From assembly GCF_019649055.1 (NCBI RefSeq), contig NW_026570232.1, forward strand, positions 744,001-808,000: 64,000 nt of DNA. The letters run 5' to 3'. This document shows, one piece after another, positions 33,560 to 46,338 of the stretch (positions are counted from its first letter, which is position 1; each line of letters begins with the position of its first letter). This DNA is from Paramacrobiotus metropolitanus. Taxonomy: Eukaryota; Tardigrada; Eutardigrada; Parachela; Macrobiotidae. The notes under the pieces are model-generated. The model saw only the letters and a list, made by a program, of their open reading frames with translations, made no database searches and had not been told where the DNA came from. The position numbers and the translations under genes are program-made.

Positions 33560-36500
33560 ATGAAGGAGAAATGGCTATTTATCGTCGCTAGCAGTTGGAT
33601 TCTTTGACAATTAGGTTAGCAAAGTGCAGATGTATCGTTTATTCACACATATTTCTGATGGATTATTTTATATAGACAAATTTTTAGATATAAGTCAGAA
33701 AATGCGTAAACTGCGTGCACTTTCTAATGTTGCGTGGTTAACAAAGTGGTTTTATGTGACTGAAATATCTAACTTGTTTGAAATACGTACTCTGTACTCC
33801 AGTTCCATGCTGAATCTGCGTATTCCGTTCTTTGCAGGTATCCTGCCCGTGATCCTTGCTGAGTTTTCTTTTGAAATAAACCCGCGACTGTTAATCCATG
33901 TTAATTTCACCAACAAATTCCAAACGCAATGTGATAATGACAATGACAACGTTAACTGCACAAGTATCGGTAAGCTCTCCATAATTGTACGAAGTATGTC
34001 ATTATTAGTAACAATTTTTATGACCGATCTGTATCAGCTTCGAGCATAACATTATGCTGTAACAGTATTATTTTATGTGATGGGTTGATTAGTACATTCT
34101 ATCTATATACGAGTACATCGAATCCGATCTGATACCGCTTTACTCGATTTCCTGCAATATGTACTTCTGTGCATGTGGCAAATATGTAACGAAATTAGTA
34201 AGTGCTAAAGATTTGTTAAATTTTGCTGCTGATACCGAAAATCGGCACAACATGTGTACGAGCATCGCGTTTTACCATTTCTTATTGTTAGGTGCATTTT
34301 TTTCATTTCTGAAGTTTTGTTTTATTAAGCTGTAAAAGGTGTGATTATGTTGGGCATTTTTTAAAGCGCGTTATTGCATTTGCGGCATATGTCATTAAAC
34401 CGTGAACGACCTTTTTGATACAGTGCCGGAGAAAGCATTAATACCTTCGGGTGACGGGAACACGATAGCGCCGACAATAAAAATTTGTCAAACAGAGAGG
34501 TGCCACGAACTGGGTATGTTCGTTGTGCGAATACATAAAATCATATACGAGAACTCGACAATTTTGACGAGCTTTTCACCGGTAGCATCATCCATGAAGA
34601 TGGCCATGAACTTCTCCGTTGATCCGTGTGATAATTTCTACGAATATGCCTGCGGCAACTGGAGCACTTATAATCCAATTCCAGGTATTTTTCAGATGAT
34701 AGCTGTCGTATTATAATTTCGTGTTTGACAGTTTGACAAATATCCTTTCATTATCTAATGCGCACACCGTCTGCTTAAAATTTCATTTGTGTGCCAATTG
34801 CAACTTTTAATATTATATATTTTCCGCAACTGCACGATTTCTTATGCGTTCCAAAGTTTACCGTGGTTAATTTAACTTATCATTACGCTGTATAGTTACT
34901 CATGGGAAGATTTTTATACAAAGTTATGTATACTTTTGGGAAGTATAGTTATGTATACTTTTATTAACTATTTTTTATAAACTATATCTATATTTGGTAC
35001 AAAAAGAGCTTGCGGAAAACTGTGATGTTTAAATACGTCATCGAGCACGTGGTATGCAATTTCGCCGCATGCCAACTAAAATGCTTGTCTCTGATTGCAG
35101 ATGATCAGGGAAGCTGGGATACTTTCCATGTGGTATGCGGTTCACCAGCATACGAGTAAATTTTATCTTAATTGTGAATTGTGCTTGTTTTTTTAAGGTT
35201 ACGGAAAAAGTAACTTAAGGGTGAGATAGTTTAATTACCGTTAGAAGCAACTTAAGGGTGAGATATTTTAATTACCGTATGTGCATGCTTACAGAATCCA
35301 GTAAGAGACTAACATTGTAAGAGTGCAGCAATTAACGCAAAATTATGCATAAATCATAAATATTACTGCAGTTCCGGTTTTGCAGAAATCCTTGAACGCG
35401 AAGATGTAAGCGACCTTTCCACCTCTAGGCAAAAGGCGCGAACGTTTTACAAAGCCCGGTAATAACATGAGCAATAAGCGGCATAAACTACATAGTCAAT
35501 AAGTTATACATATTTATTAACCAACTACAAAGCGTCCTCTATACTTGGCAGCATACTTAATCCGATCCGAAATACTGCTGTATAGTTTTGTTTTGTTTTA
35601 GTTATTAATTTATTTACACTATGTGCTGTTGATTCAGTGTACCAAGCAAGCATAACCATTAACCAATGTTGTAGAATCGTGAGCGAAGTGTGGAAGTTTT
35701 GCTGTATTGCATAATTCACTGCAGACATGAATTAATTTCTGTACAAAGACTACAATAGCGAATTAGCGAAAAAAGGGTATAATGTCTGCAAGAATTAAAT
35801 CAGCAGGGTAATACACTAGATACATTTAGTTCGTGAATACACTAACCAGATTTTTATATCCAAATTTACGTAGAGTAACGTTTGCGTTTAATGTTTTTCG
35901 TTACGAGTAATGTTTCTACAGATCGCATGGACAGCCTCGGGCCTTGGCCGTTACTGCAGCTGCTGCGCAGTGTGTTGGGCGAGTGGCCGGTGTTGGCTAA
36001 ACAGTGGGATGCCGGCGGTTTTCACTGGTTGAATGCCATTAAGAAAACGAAAAAACTGGGATTGGGTCTGTTTCTGGAATGGGCCAGCTCGTCCGACCCG
36101 GAAAATCCCAAGAAGAATATCGTTCATTTTGTGGAAGCCAGTCTGGGGTTGAACACGCGGAAACTGTACTTTGCAACGCCAACGGGAATACATTCGCGAT
36201 GCGTACAAGGGCTTCATTCGCAACCTCATGGTGATGCTCAACGATGAATCGGGATTTATTGCACCGGATAAAGCGGCACTTATTCAAGCGGATGCCGATG
36301 CGGTGTACGAATTCGAAGTTCTGCTTGCGGGGGTAAAAACAATACGTACATATGCAATCTAATGTATATATTTAAGATTTTCGAACCATTTTTAAATTAG
36401 AACTTGATTTGTTTGTGTGAGACATACTGAAATATTTTTGTGACTTTTTAATAGTGCGTAACGGTAAATGGATATTGTGGTATTACAGAAATGCTAAAAA

Positions 36501-37374
36501 CTGGTTCGTTGTATAGCTTTCAGGGACGGAAGAAGAGCGTCGCAATTTATCCTTGTCGTTGAACAAGATGACCCTAGAGAAGTTCCGTGAAAAATGCCAG
36601 ATCAGCACGATGACCTTACAGCAGCTAATGGATTATATGGTGGAAATAATGCCCAATTCCACGCTGAAGGAGTTGGTCACGCCGAGAATGTTATCAACAT
36701 GGCCAGTCCGAATTATTTTGTGAAACTACATAGTGTTTTGGCCACATATTCCCGTGAGCCACAAAAACAGCGTGTGCTAGCCAATTACATCGGCTGGCGA
36801 TTGACGATGGATTTTTCCGCCAAACTAACGAATCGAAGAAATTGCGCGACGTTTCTGACGCATTTGGACGAGTGCTGGATGGGTCGAAGAAGGAGCCGGA
36901 ACGCTGGAAGATCTGCTCGGGAAAGGTCAACGCGGTAATGAACACGGCGGTCGGGTCACTCTACGTTAAGAACTACTTTGACCAATCCAGCAAATGTAAG
37001 GTTAGATTAGTGGATTTTGTACAAAATGTACATTGATGTTTATATACGTGTATCCATGATGCTGTATTATGTTATACTGTATATAGTATAAAATTAATGT
37101 ATGTATGATTACTATGTGTATGAATTATTTATACATATTTTCTGTACATTGTTATTAATTTGTGAGCACAGTGAAATTTCAGGCACCTTGCAGATTCGGT
37201 TGTTAATAAAAGATTTGCGAGCCTCTTTTGGCGCGGTGTTGAAGAAAGCTGACTGGACGGATGAATTAACACAACAGCGGGCACCTGATTTAAGTTATAA
37301 GCTATGCACGAAGACATCGGATACCGGGATTACATAATGGACGACATTCCAAGTCTGGACAAGGAATACGAGCG
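33560..37374 (+). pseudogene. Neprilysin-like M13 peptidase, decayed copy A
   Basis: Ten exons match those of the copy at 49.5-55.4 kb: about 33560-33610, 33838-33969, 34424-34513, 34586-34684, 35101-35132, 35199-35220, 35386-35458, 35922-36332, 36517-37000 and 37194-37374. It is broken in several places. The signal-peptide exon has an in-frame TGA at 33605. Exon 6 reads into a TAA after a small deletion (about 35213). Exon 7 has lost its last codons (TGC ATG GAT GTC in copy B). Exon 8 has an extra base at about 36175-36185. Exon 9 has an altered stretch and shifted frame near 36830, and exon 10 is shifted near 37285. The exons for VNAFY, HEITH and ENIAD, that is the zinc and catalytic sites, are missing altogether. 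It cannot encode an active peptidase. Confidence 0.9.
35199..35281 (+). repeat. Local tandem duplication at exon 6 of the decayed neprilysin
   Basis: Two copies of about 40 bp sharing ACTTAAGGGTGAGATA and TTTAATTACCG follow each other across the exon-6 donor. Copy B has only one such unit, so this happened after the two genes separated. Confidence 0.7.
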
Positions 37375-37429
37375 CGAACGATGGCTATCTTTGTGCAACA
37401 AGTAATTTTAAGACAATCAATCTCAATGC

Positions 37430-37605
37430 CATTATTGTGTTCCTTCTCCTGTAACGAAGCACATCGAAAAAGACTGCACTTGGCATCCGTTGAGAATGCC
37501 GGCGAATCTGTTGCATTGTCGCCCGTGGTTTTTTCGGTTGGGTCACCCGCGAAAACGGTTTTTACTGGAGACTACTCTCGGGTAATTTAAAATTTTCACA
37601 AAGGT
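37430..37605 (+). pseudogene. Orphan copy of CDC25 exon 4 with intron flanks
   Basis: This matches CDC25 exon 30792-30918 with about 85% identity by eye, including CACTTGGCATCCGTTG, GCATTGTC, CCCGTGGTTTT and CCCGCGAAAACG. It also carries the end of the upstream intron (TTATTGTGTTCCTTC) and the start of the downstream intron (TTTTCA, AAAG). Because introns are included it is a genomic duplicate, not a retrocopy. No other CDC25 exon accompanies it. It sits just where neprilysin copy A stops. Confidence 0.88.
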
Positions 37606-38005
37606 ATTAAAAGTGTCTTATTACAGCTTATAGTTATTGTTAACAAGGCTTTCGATAATGCTACGCCGGTATGTACTACAGTCTACAAGATGTAACAGAT
37701 ACTGGAGCAGTCCCGAATACGACCGTTTACTTGGCGGAATCGTAATGGTTAATGGATTATACCGTATTTGTTTATATCGAGGTACTAGGTAGTTGGAAAA
37801 GCTGCAATTACTCAACAATTATTTCAACAAGTGCATATCTGTACACCGAAGGTTGCTGTATCGGTAGTCTGTCTCAGATCATTTCGCAATTTTATTTTTC
37901 TTTGTCCTGACTACGAGCATTCAAGCAGCGCGGAAGCCACAATTGAACATGAAACAGAAATACAGAAATCGGTGGTACATCTCGTTCCTTTCCGGGATCC
38001 TACAG
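37606..38005. other. Intergenic
   Basis: No feature is recognised between the CDC25 fragment and the small minus-strand gene. Confidence 0.5.
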
Positions 38006-38723
38006 TCAGTAGATAACCTGCATTTTTTGGATTTTGACTCCCGGCACAAATCTGCAAAGTGACAAAGCAAAACTACTTATGGTAAATGACAAGTAATAGC
38101 TCACTTCAAAATGCAGATTGCTCATTCGCAAACTTACGCGGTGTGCTCCACATGCTGCTCGTATTCGGCCAGGGATGTGCAAAACAGGATGACATGCTGC
38201 GGAGCATCCCATACGAATCTTTGATAAAAATAATCTGCCAGCTGTCCCCCGTTAATGTGGGTCAAAAAGTCGAAAGCTGCATTAATGCCGCTGAACGCGT
38301 TGTTGTTGGCCATGGCCAGGATTTCGGCTGCAAAAGGATTTAAAAATTTGTTCATGATTTCGTAATCAGTTCAAACCGCTAATATACTGCAATTAACGGA
38401 TGTTTTGTTCAAGCAAAGCACAGCAAAATTTCGCAATGTACGCGAGATACATGATAAATCTTACTACAGTTTCTGAAAAACAAGCAGTACTGACAGTCTA
38501 ATACCAAGTTTATAGCAACCAAGGAGACCATCGTTGCGGCTATGAAATAAAACAGGAACCAGCTTGACCACCATAAAAATCAATTAACACTTACCACAAT
38601 GAAAACTTATGCGTAATGTGTCACGCAAATATCTATATGATGCCATGACTCACCATTATGTATCAAGAAGTGGACTTCACGTCCAGGAAGATTTTGATTT
38701 CCCTGAGGCACGGGCACTGACAT
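38006..38723 (-). CDS. Small three-exon gene, unknown function
   Basis: Minus-strand exons 38723-38654, 38327-38138 and 38051-38006 join into 101 residues. Splice sites are good (GTGAGT and GTAAGT donors, TTTGCAG acceptors) and phases agree at both junctions. The frame starts MSVPVPQGNQNLPGREVHFL and continues through AEILAMANNNAFSGINAAFD and FLTHINGGQLADYFYQRFVW; the end is GVKIQKMQVIY. The middle part is helical with several aromatic residues. No signal peptide or membrane segment is visible. I do not recognise a family. It could be a short conserved protein or part of a longer gene whose 5' exons I missed. Confidence 0.5.
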
Positions 38724-41065
38724 TTTAATCTAAAAAGAGAACATTATCAGCTGTTATCCCAGCATCAAGAAGGTCATGGTAAGCAATCTGCAATCACGAA
38801 AATTAAGAAACAAGAACTAATAAACAGCGGAACCGAAAACTTGCTCAGTACTTGATCCAGACTGCTGAAACTTCGGCGTTACTTCGCCTTTTATTGTCAT
38901 CGATATAGCACTCAATCTTTATTATTTTTCGATCGCTATGGCGCAGTTCTGACCTACAATTTTCTGACAATAACAACGAGATCAGTTTTCGAATAAAAAC
39001 AACCCGGATAGGTTTCAAAACTCGAGGAACCCAAAACTCGAAGCTAAAGGAAATTCACCAAAAGGATTAATGTAAGTTAGTCTGCTGGTAAAAATTTACC
39101 AAGGGTCGTTCGTAAAAGGCGTAAACAGTCCGAGAACAGAAGCGAGAACTCGAACTTACGTCTAAAGAAGAAAACGGGAAAAGGACGGAACGAGGAATAA
39201 GAGCTTCCAACGGCAGAATAAAGGTCTAATAAGAAATGAAAATTTGTCAAGCTGAAATGCAAAGATCAAAATTTCAAATGGAGATCTCACTCACCTCATG
39301 GTCAGCAACCTGACATCACGCTTAAACCGGTGTTCAGGCTGAAGTAATGGAAGCAAGCCCCACCTCAATAGCGGTTCACATTGCGACACAAATTCTTTAT
39401 GTGTAGCCTTACGTACTGTACCTGACCATATCATGCGCTTGCGGTCAGTTGCCGATACCGGTAAGCACGTACTTACCTATTTTAATTCACTTCCAGTAAC
39501 CTTCCAGGTCTGGTTCTGGGCATTTTGTTCCGCGTCATCTAGGAAGGTTTAAAGCATAAAAAGCTTGCTATCAACAACAAAGGCCTACTGGTAGCCATAT
39601 CGAATCAAAAACGAGCCATATTTGTTGCTTTTTACGATTATATTAATGTAGCACTTGTCTGAGGGTTGATTTAACTTTCCAAAAATTGGTTTTTATTCAG
39701 ATCGGCGGTACAAGTCACAACGTTCTATCAAATTAAAATAAAGAAGTACTAAAGTAGCAAAATTTAGTAAAGGATCAATACCTCTTTTTTAATGCAATCG
39801 CCGTATCAGTAGACATAGGTAGTCGCAGTCTCACACATCTGAGAAAACTGTCTTGATGCCCGTTTGGATGCAAACTCCATTAACGAAGAACCGACTTTTG
39901 TTCCAGTATACTCATTTTAGTTTTGAACGTTCAATATGCAGCAGCCACAGAAAACTTGAAGATTATTGTAAACACTGTACTACTTTGTAGTACATATATA
40001 AAAACTGCAATGCAGGTTGCAAGGTCTAAAGTTGTCCAAATTCTGCTTACTTTTCAACCTTCATATTTTCCAGATTATGCTTTGCATGACTTTTTGTAGA
40101 CAAAACTTCACTATTTATTTGTTTTTTAAACTAATTTTATTTAATTTAATTTTAAATTTCACGTAGTGTACCGGCGCTCGCAATCGTTGTTATCTTGGCG
40201 GCTATTGCCCATTAAAGAGGCATTTTATTTAATTAAAAGGAGCACCTGCAAAGGTAAACATATATATCTATATATCTACGCCTGCTATGCGTACAGTACG
40301 TTAACTAAAAACATTCGAACATGCTGCCTGCACGTAGACAATTCAGGCAAATTTACCGCATCAAAAACTGTTTGAAATTCTATTACAGGTACTAATAAAA
40401 AACAAAGAAATAGTTCTAAAAACAAATAACATCGCGCATACCAAGACTATGCCACTGCACTTACTAGCTACATGAGTTGACTGAATATCTATTGTATATA
40501 GATATTAAGAAAATCGATCTAGGCACTGTACATGTACAACCCCGGTCCCCAACGGTACCGCAATAATTTATTATTATTACTTAAATAATGAAACTTATCT
40601 AATGAAACAGCAAAATCGGTAGGTCGTTAATTTGAGTTGGAGCTGCAGTGTACAGTACTCGCACTCGTAGCTGTTCCCCAGCAGCATGAGTGCTTGTTAT
40701 TGTAATTTGTGCAAGGGTCTGTCAATGCCGGTCTGATACAATAAAATGCGTATTACAGGTAATGCGATCCAACCCAGCGCAAAACGATGTTATTTAAAGG
40801 GATACCAGAAATGTCTCTCAAGTCCAGGTTGTCCCAAAATGCGCCAGTACTTCCAAACCCTTTGAAATCCAAGCTGGAAAAATATGTGCTGGCTCAATAA
40901 CTTTTGAATATTATTGTACAGCTCTTAAAAACTTCGATTATGCAGAAGATAAAATATGTGCTTGCTAAATATAAGAAAACATTCCACAAATTTTCAAAGC
41001 ACTAATTATAATGTACGTGTTGAGAAAAGCGTCGATAGTTCTGCCGGTTTTACTGAACATGTCAC
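38724..41065. other. Intergenic, 2.3 kb
   Basis: No gene is supported. Two similar CTCATGGTNAGCAA motifs occur at about 38770-38785 and 39296-39309, possibly from a small repeat. Several microsatellite-like TATATCTATATATC stretches occur near 40260. Confidence 0.45.
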
Positions 41066-43717
41066 CTACGCTTTCAACATTCTCCTGAATCCCGCCCAAC
41101 CCTCTGGATAGGGCACGGTGCTGAGCCAGCCAGCGTGGACAGTTTTGAATAAATCTTTTACATCCGCACACTCGACCACAGGAGGACAGTGAGATTCTAG
41201 CATAGCCAAGAAATGCAGCACGACATCTTGGGGATCGGCAGAACAATCAAACTTCATTAATGGAATCACTGCCAAATAACACCGCTTGACTGGACTCGAA
41301 ATACTGTAGCAGGCAGGTGGCGTAGGACGGTTGCCGACAAATCCGATATGGCTGAACAGGGAATGCGTATAAGCCCAGTTAACTGCTACAAAACGCCGGC
41401 AGTATGGCAGTAAAACGGGAAAATGCAAAAATTCATTCCACGACGCTGCGGCGTCTTCCAGAGTCTCTGGTATAACGCCACCAGCGATCCTGCAATTTTT
41501 CAGCAAGATTAGGCTTAACTTTAATCCCTTGCGTCGCAGTATGAAGGAGATCAGCTGCATCATGATCCGGCCTTCTAAACGATGGCTGAGGTTGTCACAA
41601 GCTAAGCCCTTTATGTTTTTCTTAATCACTCGATTTAGTAGGAATACAACGTAATAAATTTCCGTGTCCATGTAAGTTGTCGGCTCCTTGCTGATAGTGC
41701 TGAAATCAATGCGAATGTGGACAGATGCCAGAGAACACGTTAATATCTTCTTCCAAGAGGAGGCCACACTAATAAAATATTGTACTTAAACAATGTCCTA
41801 AGATCAGTAAGATGCGTGCAATCCTGCATCCCGATATTACTCTGTACATATCTCAGATATCTGTATATGCCCCATTACCAGAATTCAGGTAAAGCAAATT
41901 AACGTAAATGTGTACATCAGTACATGTAGTTTACAGTTAGTATTGTAAGTGACTGCATGCAATATGGATTAAACTGCACAAAACCCATCGTCAGTTGATT
42001 GCAGTCCCTAAGCGTTGCTTTTTTGAATGAAAAGGTTAAGACAGAGTCTGGCCAATCTAGGGCGACAAATTATTAAAAAATTTTATTTATTTATATTCTG
42101 CTTACCCTTTTAACTATAAATATTTTACAAGATTTTTAAAAGTAGTCGAACTTACGTTCTTAAGATTGTGCATTCGCGACTAACAATATTTTGAACATAA
42201 AAACTCGCTGCAGTTCGAGAAACGGGTTGGAAAGTAGAGAATCGGTTACTTGTTAGGACGGTGGTCATATTGCACGTACATACAAGTACATGGCATTACA
42301 TGCAATACGTAGGAGGAAGTACAAATTGCTCGTATAATAATATTATGATATGCTTGTACACCTAAAAACATACCGTCTGGCGGAAGTCCGAGAATGCATA
42401 TCCAAATAAAGCAGGGATTCTGATAAAACGTGCCAAGGAAGGGTGATAAAGGAGATTTTCTCTGCATCTACAACAAAATGTCAAGATCTTGTAGATTTAT
42501 TAATTACAAGCAAGTATTCGTACACCAAATTCGTAAAAATGTACAGGAATGCGCTTTTTGTACATTCCTAAACACTTTTTTATTGCATTTTGTAGCCGGC
42601 AGTATGTGCACTATGCTGAATTACTGATACTGTACTGAAAATAAAGTTTATAACAAAATTTAATATCGGCAGCCTGATCCGCAAGCCAAAATGTCAGTAT
42701 TATTGTACTGATTCGACACAAGCGTCACAGACGCACAGCCTATTTTTGTAGACATACGTACATTCATAAGAAAAGCCGTTATTCTAACATTCTAGAGATT
42801 TATTGTACTCTGTACAATAATGACTGTATACTGTGGATGAATAACTTGCTCTGAGAAATTTCTGTTACTGCATTGCACATACCTGTTACAAATGGACTGC
42901 TCCGTGCGATTTCTGCGTTTGCCGGTTTGTCGTTATACCCGAAATACCGCATTTCCAACGCAGACCGAAGTTTGTTGGCCGATGACGGAGCAAAGACGCC
43001 AGTAGCGTCTTTGATCGGGTCATCCAAAAGGAAGATATGAAAAAATATGAAAATCATCGAACCTTTCTCAAACCTAACAAAAACGCGGTCAGCGTTCGTT
43101 AGAGAAGTGTCCCATAGGTGGAACGCCACATCGATGGCTCTCCGAATTCTGTGTTCGTCAATAGCACCACTGATGACGCTGGTCTCATCCAGATTAACTA
43201 CATGCTTGAAAGGCAAGCCGCTATATAACTGTGGGCGCTGAAAAAACGATGCGTCCTGCCCTTGAACTGGTAATCGTCCAACCACCTGCCACGGATGCAC
43301 GATTTCATCCTGCCATCCAATATCGTCGCCATTTTCAGTAGGATTTATGAACACGTATGTCGGATTAAGAAAGTCATAGTCTCGATAAGAGCCATGAAAG
43401 GTCACAACCTTTGCCGAACGGAATACATAGGGACCGTCTTCTTCTTCCCGTTTGGCAACGTATACATCTGCGATTCCCTCGGAATCCATACCTCGGAAAC
43501 GTCTGTGGTACCAAACATACCGGGTGTGTATCCACGAAGGTGGAATTTTAGCGCAGTCCAGGTCGATGAACACCTGATCACCATCGATGTCTTGTAGGTA
43601 ACCCAAGTACCATAAACCTTCTGCTTCCTCGCTCAGATTAACCAACACAGTGTTTGCCACATTGGCCTGCAACGGACAGCGTTTTGGTCGTGAAAAATAA
43701 TTGCAACCGGCTGACAT
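41066..43717 (-). CDS. Uncharacterised 527-residue protein, possibly lineage-specific
   Basis: Minus-strand exons 43717-42883, 42419-42374 and 41768-41066 join with matching phases (1, then 2) into 527 residues. The start, MSAGCNYFSRPKRCPLQANV, leads into a stretch resembling a small Tudor/Agenet-type fold (LWYLGYLQDIDGDQVFIDLD, then SWIHTRYVWYH). A second beta-rich block follows at about residues 80-140 (GPYVFRSAKVVTFHGSYRDY, VFINPTENGDD). The C-terminal half is mostly helical with many hydrophobic residues, without a convincing signal peptide or clear membrane spans, and ends AGFRRMLKA. I do not recognise the family and the Tudor resemblance is weak. The 46-nt middle exon is supported only by splice signals and phase. 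Confidence 0.65.
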
Positions 43718-45640
43718 TTCAGAAGGTTTCCTGTAAACATATGCTTACAATAATGTAATTTGTAGGTTGTATGAATTGTGTACGGTATGGGCAATTGGGC
43801 ATAGAGCATTAATTTTATGGAATTCTATGCAAATAGAGAATTACATCTGCATAACAATTGTACTTATTATAACGCAACTTGATTACAGTATTATTACTAT
43901 TTTTTACTGACTTGATTAAAGTATAATTAGCTTCTCGCCACATTGTTCGTCGCTGACAGATAAAAAAGTAAAAAATCGTATGTTATTCAAAAGCTTGCTT
44001 TAAGTAATTACGACCTTTTGTGGAAAACCAATAGCAATAAACAATAAGTACAGTACGTAATCAACTGCAGATCATGAAATCAACTCGCAGGCTGGCAGGA
44101 AAAAAATTCATCGTGCTACTTGGATTAAAATACATAATCACAAAAGTGTGTTTTGCCTGGGATCTCCATATTACATACTGCAGGTTTAATGGATTCTTAT
44201 TAGACTACTAATCAAGTTGTTCTTGATGCGAAATTTATCCACCGGTTCTCTGTACTGCATTCATATTTTGCTTCGTGTGATATGCTTAAAAATAAAAATA
44301 GGATCCAATGACCAATCTACGAGGGTACCTAATCAAGTAATGTCGTTCGCATATAAGTTATGAAATAAAAAATATGAAATCATTTTTAAAAAATAGGGCA
44401 TTCATAACTGTATCAGTAGGCTGATGGCCGAGTCAATGCCCCCTCTCGGTGGCAGTCAGCATGAGTCAGAGCAACCCTAACTCACATAAAATTTAATTAC
44501 CAATTAAAAACTGGCGCACATTATCGTAACATGGGTTTTGCACTATTTTACATAAAAAATTCCTGTAGAAGTGGGACCCAACCCATTGACTTTTTGACGC
44601 GCCGCTTGTGTTTATGGATGAGGGTCGTTCTTTATAAACTCGTAAGCAAAGTGCTTCTCGTCTCCGTTCTGAAAATTTGACGTGGGACAACAGGAGGTGG
44701 TCGGAACAGTCTACTTTTGGAGGAGCCAAAACTTGAGCGCCATTGTAAAGCGTCTGGTTAAAAGCCATCCCCGATTAAATTTATTAGGTAGACAGCTAAT
44801 CAAGCACAGATTATTGAGGCAACTCCGAAATCCTTTCTACTCATCTACCTGATTTTCCGCAGTGTGGCGTACCTTCGGGTACCTCTTTTGCTGACTTATG
44901 GTGGTACGCTTTCTTCAGTTTAACTCCTCAAAGAATAGCCAAGTTACTATAAAGTAGCCATCGGTATAACATCTACAACCACGAAAGATTCTGGTTTTCA
45001 TACCGCGATGCATGATGGAAGCTGCAGAAGAGGACAAGGTTCTGATACTGCTGTGCAAAGCCTTGAATCGGGGAACACTCCGCAGAACGTTTTTGCTTCT
45101 TTACAGCGTAATAACGATTTTTGTAACAAAATATTTTTATGCCGTGAAACTATTATTATCTATGTATAATAATCTGCAAATATTTTGGAAACTTTCTTTG
45201 AGAAAATTCAAAAAAAAGGGGACGGAAGGTGATTTACCGGTGCAATTTGGCATAACGACGGACCAAGACCGTTGCTTCTAAATACTAAAAAATTTATGCT
45301 GATAAGCCCGATGTATAGATACTTCCGTAAATAAAATTAATAATTACCTTAGACTTGCGCAGTTTAAAAAAATTTCCAGATCTAAACGATTTTCTGCAAG
45401 GTAATTAATTAACGAACGAAAGACTAACTCGAAGAAAATTTTGATGATGCCATCACTTAATAATTTTGTAACTTTTTTGCATCAACATTTCCAATCGGGA
45501 CACAGATGCAATCTATGTGTAGAGAGTGTATGAACAGTTTTTTGAAAATGTTGGATTAATTGTATGAATCTAGGAATAAATAAAAAATATACGACATGAC
45601 TTGATTAAGCACCCTCGTAATCTGATAGGTCGATAGGGAA
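43718..45640. other. Intergenic, 1.9 kb
   Basis: AT-rich. A short plus-strand frame near 45012 starts MMEAAEEDKVLILLCKALNR, which looks codon-like but has no continuation I can find. Around 44420 a GGCCGAGTCAATGCCCCCTC stretch recalls a tRNA-Leu/Ser D arm, but no box B follows. Confidence 0.4.
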
Positions 45641-45784
45641 AACCGCCTAGCAAACGGCACGCAGCAGATGTAATAATTTATGTTCGACCAGACATGAAGT
45701 CCTTTTTCGGTTGTCTGCTCTTGTGCCGTAATAATAACAAGCAGGACGCGCGGCGCTTACGCGCCGCGCTGACGCGGCCCACGG

Positions 45785-46075
45785 TTTCAAACGGCTTAAA
45801 AGTGTAGGTACCGCACGCGTGGCCTTCGGAGACCAAAAGGCCTTTGGTGACCAAAGGCTTAATAAGGCGGGTACCGCACGCGTGGCCTTCGGTGACTTAA
45901 GACTTAAAAGGCCTTCGGTAATCAAAGGCTTAAAAACCTTCGGTGACCAAAGACTTAATAAGGCGGCACCGCACACGTGGCCTTCGGTGACCAAAGGCCT
46001 AATAAGACGGGTACCGCACGCGTGGCCTTCGGTTACCAAAGGCTTTAAATGGTGGATCCCGCACACGCACCTTTT
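45785..46075 (+). repeat. Minisatellite array 1, roughly 40-100 bp irregular units
   Basis: About five degenerate copies of a unit with the core CCGCACGCGTGGCCTTCGG, followed by TGACCAAAGGCTTAATAAGG. Copies begin near 45811, 45873, 45966, 46013 and 46059, so spacing is irregular. A GC-rich near-palindrome (GGCGCTTACGCGCCGCGC) lies just before it at about 45750. Open frames through the array follow the repeat and should not be taken as genes. Confidence 0.85.
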
Positions 46076-46338
46076 GGTTTCAAAAGACGTAAGTCAATCA
46101 CTAAGTAGGATTGACCGCGTGGCCTCCAGGTTATAAAAAGCTGGAAGGCGTCAAAGCGGGTTCTTAAGGTTTCGTTAGCTTAGTAAGTACTAAAACTAAA
46201 GGTGTAATCTGGATGATCTGAATATTTGGACTGATCATCGTACGGGTGCTAAGAATTTGAAATCTTAGTACTAATGCTAAAGGGAGGATCTGGCTGATCT
46301 GGCTATCCATGCAATCTCGTACAGGTGCTTAAGCTTTG

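Noticed and set aside
41066-41767. Single-exon gene starting at 41767
   Set aside because: The start codon there is GTG, and splice phases link the segment to exons at 42.4 and 43.7 kb.
44410-44475. tRNA-like D-arm motif (GGCCGAGT)
   Set aside because: No box B or acceptor stem is present at the right distance.
45647-46136. Long frames on both strands reading as repeated AFGDQ/WSPKA peptides
   Set aside because: They simply translate the minisatellite array and are open because the repeat unit lacks stops.
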